A DNA stretch of 64,000 nt from Natrinema gari JCM 14663 (GTDB taxonomy: Archaea > Halobacteriota > Halobacteria > Halobacteriales > Natrialbaceae). Below are positions 26,701-36,900 of the stretch, piece after piece. A program made the position numbers and the translations under genes. The stretch lies in NCBI RefSeq assembly GCF_000337175.1, contig NZ_AOIJ01000061.1, positions 34,197 to 98,196 of the forward strand. Direction: 5' to 3'. The stretch's first letter is position 1. Each line of letters starts with the position of its first letter. The notes beneath the pieces were generated by a model that was not told where the DNA came from, made no database searches, and was given only the letters and a program-made list of their open reading frames with translations.

Positions 26701-26952
26701 TCAGTCGCCGACGACGGTCCCGGTATCCCTCCCGAAGAGCGAGAACTACTCGAGGGCGACCGGGAGATCACACAACTCCGCCACGCGAGCGGGCTCGGTC
26801 TCTGGCTCGTCAACTGGGTCGTGACCCAGGCCGGCGGTCAGCTCACGTTCCATGACAACGAACCTCGAGGGACCGTGGTGACGCTTTCGATTCCGCGCGC
26901 CGACGCGGAGTCGGTCCGGTCGGCGTCGGACGAACCGGCGACCGGCGATTAG
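23761..26952 (+). CDS. Multi-sensor histidine kinase (PAS/GAF), soluble
   Basis: A 1063-residue kinase without membrane segments. In order: an N-terminal receiver-like domain (1-125), PAS (about 150-268), GAF (285-415), PAS (418-545), GAF (555-705), PAS (710-830), HisKA with His843 in RVLRHDLRNGMN, and a HATPase domain with Asn953 in VLENAVEHND, DDGPGIPPEE and ASGLGLWLVNW. It senses cytoplasmic ligands or redox/light cues; the cofactor cannot be read. The N-terminal receiver-like part lacks the clear LLDxxLP motif, so it may be degenerate. No response regulator is adjacent. Confidence 0.9.
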   Translation: MGTTTGPHTRVVVVGEDAADVARALEERDVSTESVRTADACLERLPNVDGVVIAARARSDADLVDCCRVIRDSRSAVPIVVFPHDGSERLAGAVVAAGADGYVPRSQGVETLVDRLDALLEASTPDARSTPADAPTINAASAADADSARLESLIEQSPLAVIEWTLEYEVRNWNPAAADLFGYTAAEAIGESAVDLIVPDSDRDTVRELRERIADNEPDSGSFCRIDSNVRKDGTAITCEWLNTPLVDDEGEIGSVLSFVRDVTAERKRTNALEALQETTRELLRAESTDEIADIVMTAAEDVIDRPLGAIRFYDDDSETLELAGVTPLLDANTDEIPPIEPDGSILWDAYTDSEPTVIENVSTDRIPYEIETDVGNSLLQPLGDHGMLSVASVGSNELSDAEFHLIHVLATTAEAALDRAAHDRELERTKTVVETVGDCVYQLDRDGRFVEVNDGMKDRTGYDRDELLGEHVSRILSDESAERGRRRVRELTADDEQRTATCEVTLTGADGERIPAEVSMALLRSDGDIEGTVGIARDISDRKRMERELVDRKAKIEGLHTVASRLEDCESREAIYDVAVEAAEDILGFDRCFVDRICGGAIVTEAASSGLEIDRGEQRPFDEGIAGRTYRSRRPSRVDEIDSDDGITSRIDNCRSVLSVSIGNHGVFQAVSSEPDAFTAADEELTELLLSHVTDALDRIAFEERLRAERDRFAALFENVPDAVVSVSRLEDGPIVEDVNPAFERIFGYDEADLVGTALDEIIVPPDRRAESDTLNRRGNRGEIGEAEVKRRTADGLRDFRLRVVPMEMDGSSDRGFGLYTDITAQKQRQKRLEILNRVLRHDLRNGMNIINGCAEMLVDAVDDADSEYVETIQNRTRELIGLAEKTRTVERVLDRETVAAGPVDLTEAVEGAVARLENTHPDVEVTCSLPDGAFARADEYLRTAVFQVLENAVEHNDQARPTVDVTVCDRPDQEELTLSVADDGPGIPPEERELLEGDREITQLRHASGLGLWLVNWVVTQAGGQLTFHDNEPRGTVVTLSIPRADAESVRSASDEPATGD

Positions 26953-26985
26953 TCCGTTTTCAGTCTCCCTCTCGAGGAAGACCAG

Positions 26986-27126
26986 CTACCGCCCAAGGGT
27001 ACGAGCGCGCACCCAGCGCGGGGTTGCGGGCTCCGGAACGACGACCACCGGGCAGTCGACACGACCGAGACGGTTGGCTCGAGGTCGTTCCAGCACCACG
27101 CTATCGACGGGCGTACCGTGAGGATC
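26986..27126 (-). pseudogene. Possible C-terminal remnant of a universal stress protein
   Basis: Forty-odd codons in one frame read DPHGTPVDSVVLERPR, ANRLGRVDCPVVVVPEP and end at TAG 26986-26988. The LGRVDCPVVVVP part recalls the last strand of UspA proteins. No start or N-terminal part is present. It may be chance in GC-rich DNA. Confidence 0.25.
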
Positions 27127-27190
27127 AGCGCCGGTTCGCAGTCCCGTCCGTCGCCTCGATCCCCGCGTGATCGTCGGCGGGGGTACCGGA

Positions 27191-28291
<1,101 letters not shown>

Positions 28292-28508
28292 TAGGGGACG
28301 AAAGCGGCCCGGAGCGTAAAGCGCCTTCGTCTCCCCCGTGTGGGCGGTTCCGGAACTGCGGCCGCACTGTCACCACGCCGTCTCGAGGGGCTCCGACTCG
28401 TCCAGCGCCGCGACGGGGCGGGCCTCGGATAGAACGAGCGACAGGACATCGGCGACCGGGCGGCCGAAAACCGTCACGACTTACGTCCGACGATCCAACG
28501 GAGGCGCA

Positions 28509-29984
28509 ATGCGCGAGTCTTTCGAAATCCGGGACACCGACGCCGGCGGCCGCATCGGGGAACTCACCGTTCCGCGTGCCGGTACGACCGTCGAAACCCC
28601 GGCCTTGCTACCCGTTATCAATCCGAACCTGGATACGATCAGCCCTCGCCGACTCGCCGACGAGTTCGGCGCGGAAATCCTCATCACGAACTCCTACATC
28701 ATCCACGGCGACGACACGCTCCGCGAACGCGCGCTCGAGGAGGGGCTCCACGACCTGCTCGATTTCCCGGGCGCGATCATGACCGACTCCGGCTCGTTCC
28801 AGCTCTCGGAGTACGGCGAGATCGACGTGACGACGACGGAAATCCTCGCCTTCCAGCGCGAGATCGGCTCCGACATCGCCACGCCCGTCGACATCCCGAC
28901 CCCGCCGGACGTCTCCCGCGAGCGCGCGGCGGCGGATCTCGAGACCACACAGGAGCGACTCGAGGTCGCCGAGACCGCCGACACGGGCGAGATGCTCGTC
29001 AGCGCACCCGTGCAGGGATCGACGTACCCGGACCTTCGAGAGCGGGCCGGCCGCCACGCCGACGGCACCGATCTCGATGTCTTCCCGGTCGGCGCGGTCG
29101 TCCCGCTGATGAACGACTACCGGTACGACGATATGGTCGACGTCGTCGCCGCGGCCAAGCGCGGCCTAGGGGCCGACGCACCCGTCCACCTCTTCGGTGC
29201 TGGCCACCCCATGATGTTCGCCCTCGCCGTCGCGATGGGCTGTGATCTGTTCGACTCGGCTGCCTACGCGTTGTACGCCCGCGACGACCGCTACCTCACG
29301 GTTCGGGGCACCCGTGCGCTCGACGACCTCGAGTATCTCCCCTGTTCCTGTGCCGTCTGTACTGCCCACTCGCCGGCCGAACTTCGCGCCCTGCCCGACG
29401 CCGAGCGCGAATCCGAACTGGCCGCCCACAACCTCCACGTCACCTTCGCCGAGATTCGCCGGATTAAACAGGCCATCCGGACGGGCGATCTGCTCGAACT
29501 CGTCGAACAGCGCGCCCGCGCCCACCCGACGATGCTCGACGGCTACCGCACGCTGCTCGATCACGCCGCCCAACTCGAGCGACGCGATCCCGTCTCGAAA
29601 GGCTCGTTCTTCTATACCTCCCACGAGAGCGCTCGTCGCCCCGAAGTCGTCCGACACCATCAGCGCCTCGAGCGGCTGTCCGTCCCGGACACCCTCCTTC
29701 TCACGGAGGGGAACGCGCCCCGGAGCGACGAGTTCGACGACGCCTGGCGCGTCGAACCGCCGTTCGGTCCCTTCCCGCGTGCGCTGTCGAAGAGCTACCC
29801 GCTCACCGCGGAAGTCCCCGCCCGAACCGATCGAGCCGCCCTCGAAGCCGCGGCCGACGGCGTCGCCACCCTCGTCGCGACGAATCCGGAGACGACGTTC
29901 ACCCTCGCCCACGAGGGATGGCCGGCTGCCGTCCTCGAGCGCGTCCCCGACGCCGTCGCGCTGGTGGACCTCACCGCGAACTGA
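28509..29984 (+). CDS. tgtA: Archaeal tRNA-guanine(15) transglycosylase
   Basis: A 491-residue enzyme that exchanges guanine-15 in the tRNA D-loop for preQ0, the entry to archaeosine. Asp93 in MTDSGSFQ and Asp249 in LFDSAAY are the catalytic aspartates; zinc ligands are Cys279, Cys281, Cys284 (LPCSCAVC) and His307. These numbers agree with the best-known archaeal enzyme. The PUA domain is not evident after residue 400, where the helical C1/C2 regions end; PUA is present instead in ArcS. ATG 28509 is chosen since the TGT fold starts at once; an upstream in-frame extension is not family-like. Confidence 0.95.
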   Translation: MRESFEIRDTDAGGRIGELTVPRAGTTVETPALLPVINPNLDTISPRRLADEFGAEILITNSYIIHGDDTLRERALEEGLHDLLDFPGAIMTDSGSFQLSEYGEIDVTTTEILAFQREIGSDIATPVDIPTPPDVSRERAAADLETTQERLEVAETADTGEMLVSAPVQGSTYPDLRERAGRHADGTDLDVFPVGAVVPLMNDYRYDDMVDVVAAAKRGLGADAPVHLFGAGHPMMFALAVAMGCDLFDSAAYALYARDDRYLTVRGTRALDDLEYLPCSCAVCTAHSPAELRALPDAERESELAAHNLHVTFAEIRRIKQAIRTGDLLELVEQRARAHPTMLDGYRTLLDHAAQLERRDPVSKGSFFYTSHESARRPEVVRHHQRLERLSVPDTLLLTEGNAPRSDEFDDAWRVEPPFGPFPRALSKSYPLTAEVPARTDRAALEAAADGVATLVATNPETTFTLAHEGWPAAVLERVPDAVALVDLTAN

Positions 29985-30056
29985 TCGGGGATCGGTTCCC
30001 GTCGAAAAATCGGTCCTCGTCGTGCGACCCAGCGAGTGCCACGGCGGAGCCGTCAG

Positions 30057-30386
30057 TTACGTATCGATCCGCGTCGCGCTCTCGGAGCGGACCGGTATCG
30101 ACTCGCCGCTCGCCGAGCCGTCGACCGAGACCGAGACGCCGTCGGTACAGTCCACCGCGATCGTGTGCCCGTCATAGGTAAACTCGAGTCGACCGCTGCG
30201 AGGACCGCTCCGCACGGGCGTGAACAGTGCGTCCAGCGCGTCCGGATCGATCCACTCGTAGAGCGGCGGCAGTTGGGTTGGGTCCGTCTCGCGATGTGTC
30301 GCGACCGCAGCAATGACGGCACTGCTCACCGACTTGGTGCTCCCGTCAAATGACCCGCTGCATGGATGATTCACGACGTATCCCAT
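30057..30386 (-). CDS. HalOD1 output-domain protein
   Basis: A 109-residue protein with a HalOD1 domain: VSSAVIAAVATHRETDPTQL, PPLYEWIDPDALDALF, then a two-strand hairpin (LEFTYDGHTIAV). HalOD1 domains occur in haloarchaeal signalling proteins, often attached to receivers, but here it stands alone. The ATG at 30386 fits the family start; the upstream extension is low-complexity. It is divergent from the TRAM-domain gene. Confidence 0.78.
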   Translation of the reverse strand: MGYVVNHPCSGSFDGSTKSVSSAVIAAVATHRETDPTQLPPLYEWIDPDALDALFTPVRSGPRSGRLEFTYDGHTIAVDCTDGVSVSVDGSASGESIPVRSESATRIDT

Positions 30387-30540
30387 CGGTCGGATAAGCA
30401 AAAGGCTATCGCCCGTTCTACCTCGAGTGCACCTGCAGATGTCCGTTCCGCTTTTCCCGCCCGTCTCGTCGTCACGGGCCGTCGCCGACTGTCCCGCGCG
30501 GATCGGAACATCGAAGACCCAGGCGCTGTCCGATTGCGAT

Positions 30541-30897
30541 ATGCTCGGTCCAGCAGTCGCCGGCGGTGGCGTCCTCGTCGCGCTCGTGCTTGTCTCGTGG
30601 CTCTTCAAACGCGTTCGCGGCGGCTCTGCGGACGAACAGCAGTCCCGGGCCCGTCACAGAGCTGCTCAGGAACGCGACCCGCCGGTCGACATCGGCGACG
30701 TCGAGGAAGTCGCGATCCGCGAATTCAGCGACCACCACTCCGGTGAGCGGCGGGCGGTCGGCAAGGTCGAAGGGTTCGTCGTCTTCGTCGAAGACGTCCC
30801 CGACGCCTGCGAGGTGACCGACGTGATCCGGATCAAGATCCTCTCGTACAACCGCGGCCACACGTCGGCGACGGCGACCCACCTCGAGACCGTGTAG
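30541..30897 (+). CDS. Membrane-anchored TRAM-domain protein
   Basis: A 118-residue protein: an N-terminal membrane segment (about 3-20, GPAVAGGGVLVALVLVSWLF) with a basic KRVRGG, then a TRAM domain in the C-terminal half (VGKVEGFVVFVEDVPDACEV, IRIKILSYNRGHTSATAT). TRAM domains bind RNA; in archaea small TRAM proteins act as RNA chaperones. The membrane anchor is notable. ATG 30541 directly precedes the hydrophobic segment; further in-frame upstream codons look non-coding. Placed next to tRNA-modification genes, which fits an RNA role. Confidence 0.75.
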   Translation: MLGPAVAGGGVLVALVLVSWLFKRVRGGSADEQQSRARHRAAQERDPPVDIGDVEEVAIREFSDHHSGERRAVGKVEGFVVFVEDVPDACEVTDVIRIKILSYNRGHTSATATHLETV

Positions 30898-31050
30898 CTG
30901 ACCCGTTGCGGTCGGTCCCCATCGGCAGCCCCACTCACGATCACCGCGGACACCCGAAACGCGAGCGGGAGGCTATCCCGACTACGTCTCGATAGCAGTC
31001 AAAAAACGAGAGAGTGCAACGTCGACCGCGCGCAGTCTGATTTCGGGGCG

Positions 31051-33063
31051 TTACTCGCGTCGTCGAAGGACGAGCGTCGTGAGCAGTCCGGCGACTGCAG
31101 CGAGGCCGACGCCGAGCCCGAAGCCGGGAACGCTATCGGAGCCGTCCTCGTCCTCGCCTTCCGTCTGTTCGCTGTCCTCCGTGTTGAGACCGAGATAGCT
31201 ACGCATGCCGTCAGTGTCGGCTTCGGGGAACGTCTTGTCCCAGTCGCCTGCCTGATGGACGGTCGTCTCGGAATCGACCACGCCGAGGTGTTCGATGTCG
31301 GACTTGGTCGCCGAGGCGGTATCGACATCACCCATGTCGTCGACATGGACGTACATGGACGTGGTGTTCCCGTTGGATTCGGTTGCGACGCCGCTAATGG
31401 AGACGGTGTCGCTGAACGTCTCGGTGACCTTGCTCATGTTGTCGAACTTCGCACCGGCTTCGACTCGCACCGAGTCACCGGTGATACTGCCGTCGATACG
31501 GGCGACCTGGAGGTCGGATTCGGAGAGCGCCGTGAGGAACTGGTCGCTCTGCGCGTTCGACGAGCTGGTGGGACCGCTCTGAGCGGACTCGGCCATCGCG
31601 TCGATCGCCTGCCCGGCGAGGTCCTTGCTCTCGACCTCGAACTGTCCGTCGACGGAGAGCTGATCGCCGTCGGTTTCGGCCGTCAGATCGAACATGACGT
31701 CGTTCGGCGTCTCGATGTCGTTCGCCTTGAGCTCGCTGATGTAGTCCTTCCAGTTTTCGGTTTCGCTCGTGAGTTCGGCGTCGAGCGTGAGTTCATTACC
31801 GGTGGTTTGCTCGACCGACGCGTTCCACTGCATCTCCCACGTGAGATCGGCCTTCTGCTGTGCGTCGATCGCTGCGCGGGCGTTGTCGATGTCTTCCTGT
31901 GGCAGCGTACTGTTCATGTCCGTCGATTCGGCCAGATCGAGCATCGCGATCGTGAGTTTGTCGTAGTTCGCGAGCGCGATCTCCCACTCGACATCGACCG
32001 TCCCGTCGCTCTGGCTCATCGTGAACTCGAAGGTCTCGATATCGAGCTCGGTGATGTTGGCCGCGATCGCTTCGGCCTCGGATTGGCTCAGATCGGACGT
32101 TTCATCGTTCGCGAGGGACGTCGCGAGCTGTTTCTCGATCCCCGCGTCGATGCCGGTGTACTCGACGGTAAAGTCGAGCGTGAGCCGGTAGTCACCGGAG
32201 GATCCCTCCGTGAACTCGTATTCGTTGATCTGGATGTCACTCGTGCCACCCAGCTGCGTCGCGATCGCACCGTACTGCTCTTGGAGGGCCTGTTTGGCCG
32301 CTTCTCGAGTCTCCCATCGCTCGGCGGTCGAGTTGAGGACACTCCGCTCTTGAGCCACGTCGAGGGTGTACCCGTCGCTCGTGTCCTTGAGGGACACGTC
32401 TATGGACGTATCGTCACCGGCGCCCATCTGCCCGGATTTGGCGGAGACGGTGCCTGCCGTTTCGAATCTGTCGGCGGTGGCAGTCATGTGTCCGCTGGTG
32501 GTGGCCTCGCCGGCGGTCGTGGAATTGCTTTCGAACGTTCCGGTAGCGGTCGCGTCGAACTGGTTCCGTTCGTCGGAGACTTCACCGGAGACATCGACGG
32601 AGAGGTCCGTGACCTCGTCCGGCTGTTGCATGACGAGGGAGCCGTTCCCGGCGAATCCCTGCTGGTCGAGGATCGCCGAGAAGTTCGCCGACTCGAACTC
32701 TTCGCTTTGCATCTCGTCGTCCATGTCGTCCGCGATCAGCATGTGGACCAGCCCTTCACTGGCGTCCATGCCTAGGTCGACCTGGTTGATGTCCGATTCG
32801 TTGTCGTCATAGCGGAGGACGGCGCTGCCGTCGTCGCGGAGGTACACCTCGTCGGCCGGACCGAGGTCCGATTCGGCCTGCGAGACCGTTTCGTACGATT
32901 TAACGGGTGATTCCGTCGCTTCGGCAGTCGTCGTCGAACCGCCGTAGATTGCCGGCAGTCCGATCGTCGCGATACCGACGGCTGCAACGAGAAGCACGAC
33001 GAGGAACGCTCGCCCGCCACTCTTCAATCGCCGTCTCGAGTCTGGTCTTCTGTCCGGTTCCAT
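31051..33063 (-). CDS. Large surface protein with PGF-CTERM anchor
   Basis: A 670-residue secreted protein. A positively charged N-terminus (PDRRPDSRRRLKSGGR) precedes a hydrophobic signal/anchor (about 18-40). The long middle is Asp/Glu/Thr-rich with many N-glycosylation sequons (NSTT, NGNTT, NSTA), typical of the haloarchaeal envelope. The C-terminus has an acidic linker, then SVPGFGLGVGLAAVAGL, a membrane helix and RRRE: the PGF-CTERM sorting signal cut by archaeosortase. No enzyme motif was recognised. ATG 33063 is chosen because the signal begins right after it. It sits between the archaeosine genes without an obvious functional link. Confidence 0.82.
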   Translation of the reverse strand: MEPDRRPDSRRRLKSGGRAFLVVLLVAAVGIATIGLPAIYGGSTTTAEATESPVKSYETVSQAESDLGPADEVYLRDDGSAVLRYDDNESDINQVDLGMDASEGLVHMLIADDMDDEMQSEEFESANFSAILDQQGFAGNGSLVMQQPDEVTDLSVDVSGEVSDERNQFDATATGTFESNSTTAGEATTSGHMTATADRFETAGTVSAKSGQMGAGDDTSIDVSLKDTSDGYTLDVAQERSVLNSTAERWETREAAKQALQEQYGAIATQLGGTSDIQINEYEFTEGSSGDYRLTLDFTVEYTGIDAGIEKQLATSLANDETSDLSQSEAEAIAANITELDIETFEFTMSQSDGTVDVEWEIALANYDKLTIAMLDLAESTDMNSTLPQEDIDNARAAIDAQQKADLTWEMQWNASVEQTTGNELTLDAELTSETENWKDYISELKANDIETPNDVMFDLTAETDGDQLSVDGQFEVESKDLAGQAIDAMAESAQSGPTSSSNAQSDQFLTALSESDLQVARIDGSITGDSVRVEAGAKFDNMSKVTETFSDTVSISGVATESNGNTTSMYVHVDDMGDVDTASATKSDIEHLGVVDSETTVHQAGDWDKTFPEADTDGMRSYLGLNTEDSEQTEGEDEDGSDSVPGFGLGVGLAAVAGLLTTLVLRRRE

Positions 33064-33241
33064 AGTCGTCCTTCCAACTGCTCCCGTATAAAGATTAATT
33101 TTCCAAAACATCCCCCGATGGATCCGCTTTCGGAAATCGGGGAATACAGCACTCGACAGTCACGATCTTGGAACGGTACTGAGATCGACTGCGATCACTC
33201 GCTATCGACAACCTCTTTCGCTCGCCCCGGTCATATCGAGT

Positions 33242-34993
33242 ATGACCGACTATTTCGAAGTACACGAGCGCGACGGGGCCGCGCGCGTGGGCGAACTTCG
33301 CCTCTCCTCGCCACTGACGACGCCCGCACTCGTCGACGATGTCCTCGAGGACGCGGGCTCGCTCTGGAGCGCGGACCGCGAACGCCCCGCAGGCGACGAC
33401 TCGCAACTCACCGTCCTCCCCCACCGGGCGTTCCCCGGCGGCACACCCGAGGAGGTACGGGAATCGTTTGCCGTCGACGCTCCCGACGTCGACTACCCGA
33501 GCGTCGCGGTCGTCTCGAGCGAGACCGTCGCCTCCCAGGGGACGGACGCCTATGCCCTCTCGAACGTCCAGTCCGTGATGGGTCACGGTGCGGCGCTCGT
33601 CGAGGCCGTCGTCGACGTCCGCGAGGCGATTCCGGCCGACACCGCCTTGCTGTTCTCCGGGGTCACGACACCGCGGAACGTCGCCCTGTTGGCCTACGCC
33701 GGCGTCGACCTGTTCGACGGCACCGCGGCCGCGATAAAAGGGACCGAAGGTCGCTATCTCACGACCGACGAGGCGTACTTCCTCGAGGATCTCGACGAAC
33801 TCCCCTGTTCGTGTCCGGCCTGCCAGCAACCCCGTGAGGAGTTTACGCGCGCCGATTGTGCCGAGCACAACGTCTCCGCCCTCGAATCCGAACTGGCGAT
33901 CGTCCGCCGCCGGATTCGGGACGGGCGGCTCCGGGATTACGTCGAGGGGCAGGCTCGCCACGACCAGTGGCTCACCGCCGCGATGCGCGAACTCGACGAC
34001 CAGTGGGGATATCTCGAGGAACGGACGCCGATTCTGCGGGACGCTCGGATCGACGCGGCGACCGCGGACACCATCCGACGGGTGGAGATCCAGCGCTTCG
34101 CCGATCGGGTGACTACGCGGTACCGGAACCGGTTCAGCAACCCGCTCGTACTCGTCCCCTGTTCGGCCGCCAAGCCGTACAGCGAGTCCCAGAGCCACCG
34201 CCAGTTCCACGACGCCATCCAGTGGCGTGCCCACCTCGTTTCGATGACCTCACCGATCGGCGTCGTCCCGCAGGAACTCGAGACGACCTATCCCGCTCAA
34301 CACTACGATACCGTGGTCACGGGTCGGTGGTCCGAGGACGAAAAGCAGTTCGTAAGCGAGGTCCTCCAGCGGTACCTCGAGCGCAACGAGTATCCGGAAA
34401 TCATCGCCCACGTCCCCGATGAGGGCTACCGCGACATCGTCGAGCGCGTCGAGGAGCGACTCGCCCTCGACGTTACCTACACGGTTGCCGACCACCCGAC
34501 CGACGACGAATCGCTCGCGAACCTCTCGAGTGCCCTGTCCGGCGAACTGAAATACTCCAAGCGCGAGCGCGAGCACAACACCGTCCGCGCGATCGCGGAC
34601 TACCTGCTCGGCGACGGGGCCGGCGACGACCTCTTCGCGGACATTCGGACGACCAGTCGCTATCCCAAGATCCAGGTCCGCGACGCCGATGAGACGCAAC
34701 TCGCGACGATGGTCCCACAGTACGGGACGCTCTCGTTCACGCTCGCGGGCGCACGCCGCTGGCTCGAGAGCGACGCGCCGACGAAGCGCGTCGAGATCGA
34801 CGGCTTCGTTCCTCACGGCAGCGTGCTCGCCCCGGGCGTCGTCGACGCCGACGAGGACATCCGTGTCGGCGACGAAGTCGTCGTCGAAGGACCGAAGGCC
34901 GTCGCCGTCGGTCGCGCCGAGATGTTCGGACGCGAAATGGCCGAGAGCACGCGCGGCATCGCCTGCGAGATCCGCCACGTCGAGGAGACGTAG
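33242..34993 (+). CDS. arcS: Archaeosine synthase alpha subunit (ArcS/TgtA2)
   Basis: A 583-residue TGT paralogue. The N-terminal half has the TGT fold with zinc ligands Cys189, Cys191, Cys194 and His209 (LPCSCPAC...CAEHN), but the TgtA nucleophile motif MTDSGSFQ is replaced. The ArcS-specific PCSAAKPYSESQSHR begins at Pro306, and Lys311 in it is the expected functional lysine region. The C-terminal 80 residues form a PUA RNA-binding domain (VEIDGFVPHGSVLAPGV, VGDEVVVEGPKAVAVGRAEM). It attaches lysine to preQ0 in tRNA, and RaSEA then cleaves the adduct. All three pathway enzymes thus lie within 8 kb. Confidence 0.93.
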   Translation: MTDYFEVHERDGAARVGELRLSSPLTTPALVDDVLEDAGSLWSADRERPAGDDSQLTVLPHRAFPGGTPEEVRESFAVDAPDVDYPSVAVVSSETVASQGTDAYALSNVQSVMGHGAALVEAVVDVREAIPADTALLFSGVTTPRNVALLAYAGVDLFDGTAAAIKGTEGRYLTTDEAYFLEDLDELPCSCPACQQPREEFTRADCAEHNVSALESELAIVRRRIRDGRLRDYVEGQARHDQWLTAAMRELDDQWGYLEERTPILRDARIDAATADTIRRVEIQRFADRVTTRYRNRFSNPLVLVPCSAAKPYSESQSHRQFHDAIQWRAHLVSMTSPIGVVPQELETTYPAQHYDTVVTGRWSEDEKQFVSEVLQRYLERNEYPEIIAHVPDEGYRDIVERVEERLALDVTYTVADHPTDDESLANLSSALSGELKYSKREREHNTVRAIADYLLGDGAGDDLFADIRTTSRYPKIQVRDADETQLATMVPQYGTLSFTLAGARRWLESDAPTKRVEIDGFVPHGSVLAPGVVDADEDIRVGDEVVVEGPKAVAVGRAEMFGREMAESTRGIACEIRHVEET

Positions 34994-34996
34994 CGC

Positions 34997-35113
34997 CTAC
35001 TCTCCCGGACACTCCTTGAGCAGGTGCTCGCGGTACGTCGCCGCGGGCACGCGTTGGCCACAGAGTTCACACTCGCGCCGATCGCGGCGGCCCGGATTCG
35101 CTGAATTGGGCAC
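34997..35113 (-). CDS. Tiny C2HC zinc-finger protein (38 aa)
   Basis: From a GTG at 35113 the frame reads a basic lead (PGRRDRRE), then Cys-x2-Cys (CELCGQRV), His and Cys (YREHLLKECPGE): a C2HC-type zinc finger ending at TAG. In-frame coding-like sequence continues upstream (ETLSELERRR) without an ATG, so the true start is uncertain. It lies tail to tail with arcS, four bases apart. Confidence 0.5.
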   Translation of the reverse strand: MPNSANPGRRDRRECELCGQRVPAATYREHLLKECPGE

Positions 35114-35312
35114 GCCTCCCCGTCGGCGCTCGAGCTCACTCAGCGTTTCGAACGCCGATGCTATCGGTCGGCTGTGCTGCCTTCCAGTGAGCCACGTACC
35201 TCGCTCGAGACGTAGTCTGGCCGATCGCTGACCCGTCGGGCATCGATACAGACTGTCAAACCGTATACTAGTTATATGTGCTCACATGTCGTACAGTGAA
35301 TCGGAGATTCCA

Positions 35313-35909
35313 ATGACGACATCCAATCACAGCAACGAATCGGACGGCTACTCCCTCGAAAACGACTGGCGAACGCTCGCGATCGCGGGCGGGGTCGTCA
35401 GCCTGATCGGGTTGTTCGCGATGGCTGCACCGGTGGTTACCGGCCTCTCGGTCTCGCTCGTGCTCGGCGTGCTCCTCGTCGCGGGCGGCGTCGTCCACGG
35501 CGTCCACGCGTTCGCCGCGCGGGGCTGGCGTCGGTCGAGTTGGCAGTTGGCGCTCGCGTTCGTCTCGGTACTCGCCGGACTGGCCGTGCTCGCGGCACCC
35601 GTCGTCGCGCTCGTCACCCTGACCCTGGTTCTCGTGGCGTATCTGGCCGTCCACGGCGTCGCCGAACTCGCGACGGCGATGCGGATGCCCCGGTCCACCG
35701 GGCGGACCTCCGTTGCCGTCAGCGGCGGCATCGCGATCGTTCTGGCCGGACTCCTCTGGGTCGGCTTTCCGGCAACTGCGGCCTGGGCGATCGGCTTCTT
35801 GGTGGGCGCGAACCTCCTCGTGTCCGGTCTCTCGATGCTGACCGTCGCCGTGGCTGCCCGACCGATCGACGACGCGTCCCCGTCCGCAACCGAACCCCGC
35901 GGCGCGTGA
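35313..35909 (+). CDS. HdeD-family (DUF308) membrane protein
   Basis: A 198-residue membrane protein with six hydrophobic helices in three repeated hairpins, the DUF308/HdeD pattern (AIAGGVVSLIGLFAM, LVLGVLLVAGGVVHGVHAF and WAIGFLVGANLLVSGLSM). HdeD is linked to acid stress in enterobacteria; in haloarchaea the role is unknown. ATG 35313 (MTTSNHSN) is preferred over the ATG at 35286 because the TATA-like GTTATATG box at about 35270-35277 lies about 36 bases upstream of it but only 9 of the earlier one. Confidence 0.8.
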   Translation: MTTSNHSNESDGYSLENDWRTLAIAGGVVSLIGLFAMAAPVVTGLSVSLVLGVLLVAGGVVHGVHAFAARGWRRSSWQLALAFVSVLAGLAVLAAPVVALVTLTLVLVAYLAVHGVAELATAMRMPRSTGRTSVAVSGGIAIVLAGLLWVGFPATAAWAIGFLVGANLLVSGLSMLTVAVAARPIDDASPSATEPRGA

Positions 35910-36027
35910 GTCCTTTTTTGCGATGCCGTTCGAACCCGTTTCCGTCGGTAGTCGTCACCGTCACCGATACGGCCCGGCGTCGGCACGGTCGGCGACGATG
36001 TGACCGACGGCGGTGTGTGAGTGTCGA

Positions 36028-36198
36028 TCAGGCGGCGTTCGACGACTCCCACTGCTCGCGGCAGTCGTCGCTACAGAAGTGGCGGTGGACGGCCGTCCCC
36101 TCTTCGACCGTCGTCACGACGCGCTGTTCGGAAGACGGTTCCACGGGGCTCCCGCACTGTCGACACTCGGGCGAATCCTCGTCCGGCGAATCAGTCAT
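36028..36198 (-). CDS. Small four-cysteine zinc protein (56 aa)
   Basis: The frame reads MTDSPDEDSPECRQCGSPVE and ends HRHFCSDDCREQWESSNAA. The pairs Cys12-x2-Cys15 and Cys42-x3-Cys46, with His38 and His40 between, form a treble-clef-like zinc site. It resembles small haloarchaeal DUF7576-type proteins and MYND/TRASH-like knuckles. Function unknown. The acidic N-terminus and intact motif argue for a real gene. Confidence 0.7.
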   Translation of the reverse strand: MTDSPDEDSPECRQCGSPVEPSSEQRVVTTVEEGTAVHRHFCSDDCREQWESSNAA

Positions 36199-36900
36199 CG
36201 GATGACTGGTCGTCCGAGACCCACTTGAACGAATTCATTGCGGCGGATTCGGCCACGGCCATCCGAACCGGTTCGGATACCCGTGGATGTCGGCGTCACT
36301 GCAGTGGCGCGCGCCGTGGCGCGGTTCGCCGCTGCGGCGAACCGCGCCACGAACCTGCGCGAGGGATGAGTGAGCGCCGCGAGGCGCGAACGAATCGGCT
36401 GGGGAGGGCGTGGTAACGCAACGCCGTGTTGTCACGATCGTGACGACTCCGGTGCCCTCGTTTTCGGACCGTTCGTTCCGACAATCGTTCCCGCCTTGCA
36501 ACGCTCACGGTCCTCGAGACAGCGGACAGCTCTCCGGTCGACTCACGCTCGTCGCGTTCAGTTACGAGCATCCCGTTCCGGGATGGAACGAACCTCTCTC
36601 ACTCGCGCGCCCATCGTCCCGCCGATCGACGCACCGGAACCGCGTTGAACGGCCGCGCAGATCCTGCACAGCCGACCCTACCGGCATCGACACGGCGGCC
36701 GGAACCGGCTCCGCGAGCCCCGTCAGAACTCGCCGCTCGAGACGCTACCGCTCGAGGGATGGGGTTCCAACCGGTTGCGCTCCGGAGACACGGACGCCGT
36801 GACTGCCGCGTCGGCGATCGCTCGGCGGCGCGAGTGGAACACGGTCCGTCGCGTCGTCTCCGACCGCGATGAACGGGGGACGCGGGCGGGGACGGTTGGG
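36199..36900. other. Non-coding 700 bases with REP-like palindromes
   Basis: No convincing gene on either strand. The left part has a strong 15-base inverted repeat (36316-36350) followed by GAGTGAGCGCCGCGAGGCGCG, a type of sequence commonly dispersed in haloarchaeal intergenic DNA. A smaller hairpin, CATCCCG-TTC-CGGGATG, is near 36567-36583. The rest is high-GC sequence without motifs. Confidence 0.5.
36316..36350. repeat. 15-base perfect inverted repeat
   Basis: Arms GTGGCGCGGTTCGCC and GGCGAACCGCGCCAC around a GCTGC loop. Very stable as RNA or cruciform. Possibly a REP-like unit or a terminator. No coding overlap is apparent. Confidence 0.7.

Noticed and set aside
31255..32775. A 506-codon open frame opposite the surface protein.
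   Set aside because: Antisense shadow of an acidic secreted protein; no promoter and no family motif.
33095..34234. A 379-codon frame opposite arcS.
   Set aside because: ArcS on the plus strand has all expected motifs; the opposite frame has none.
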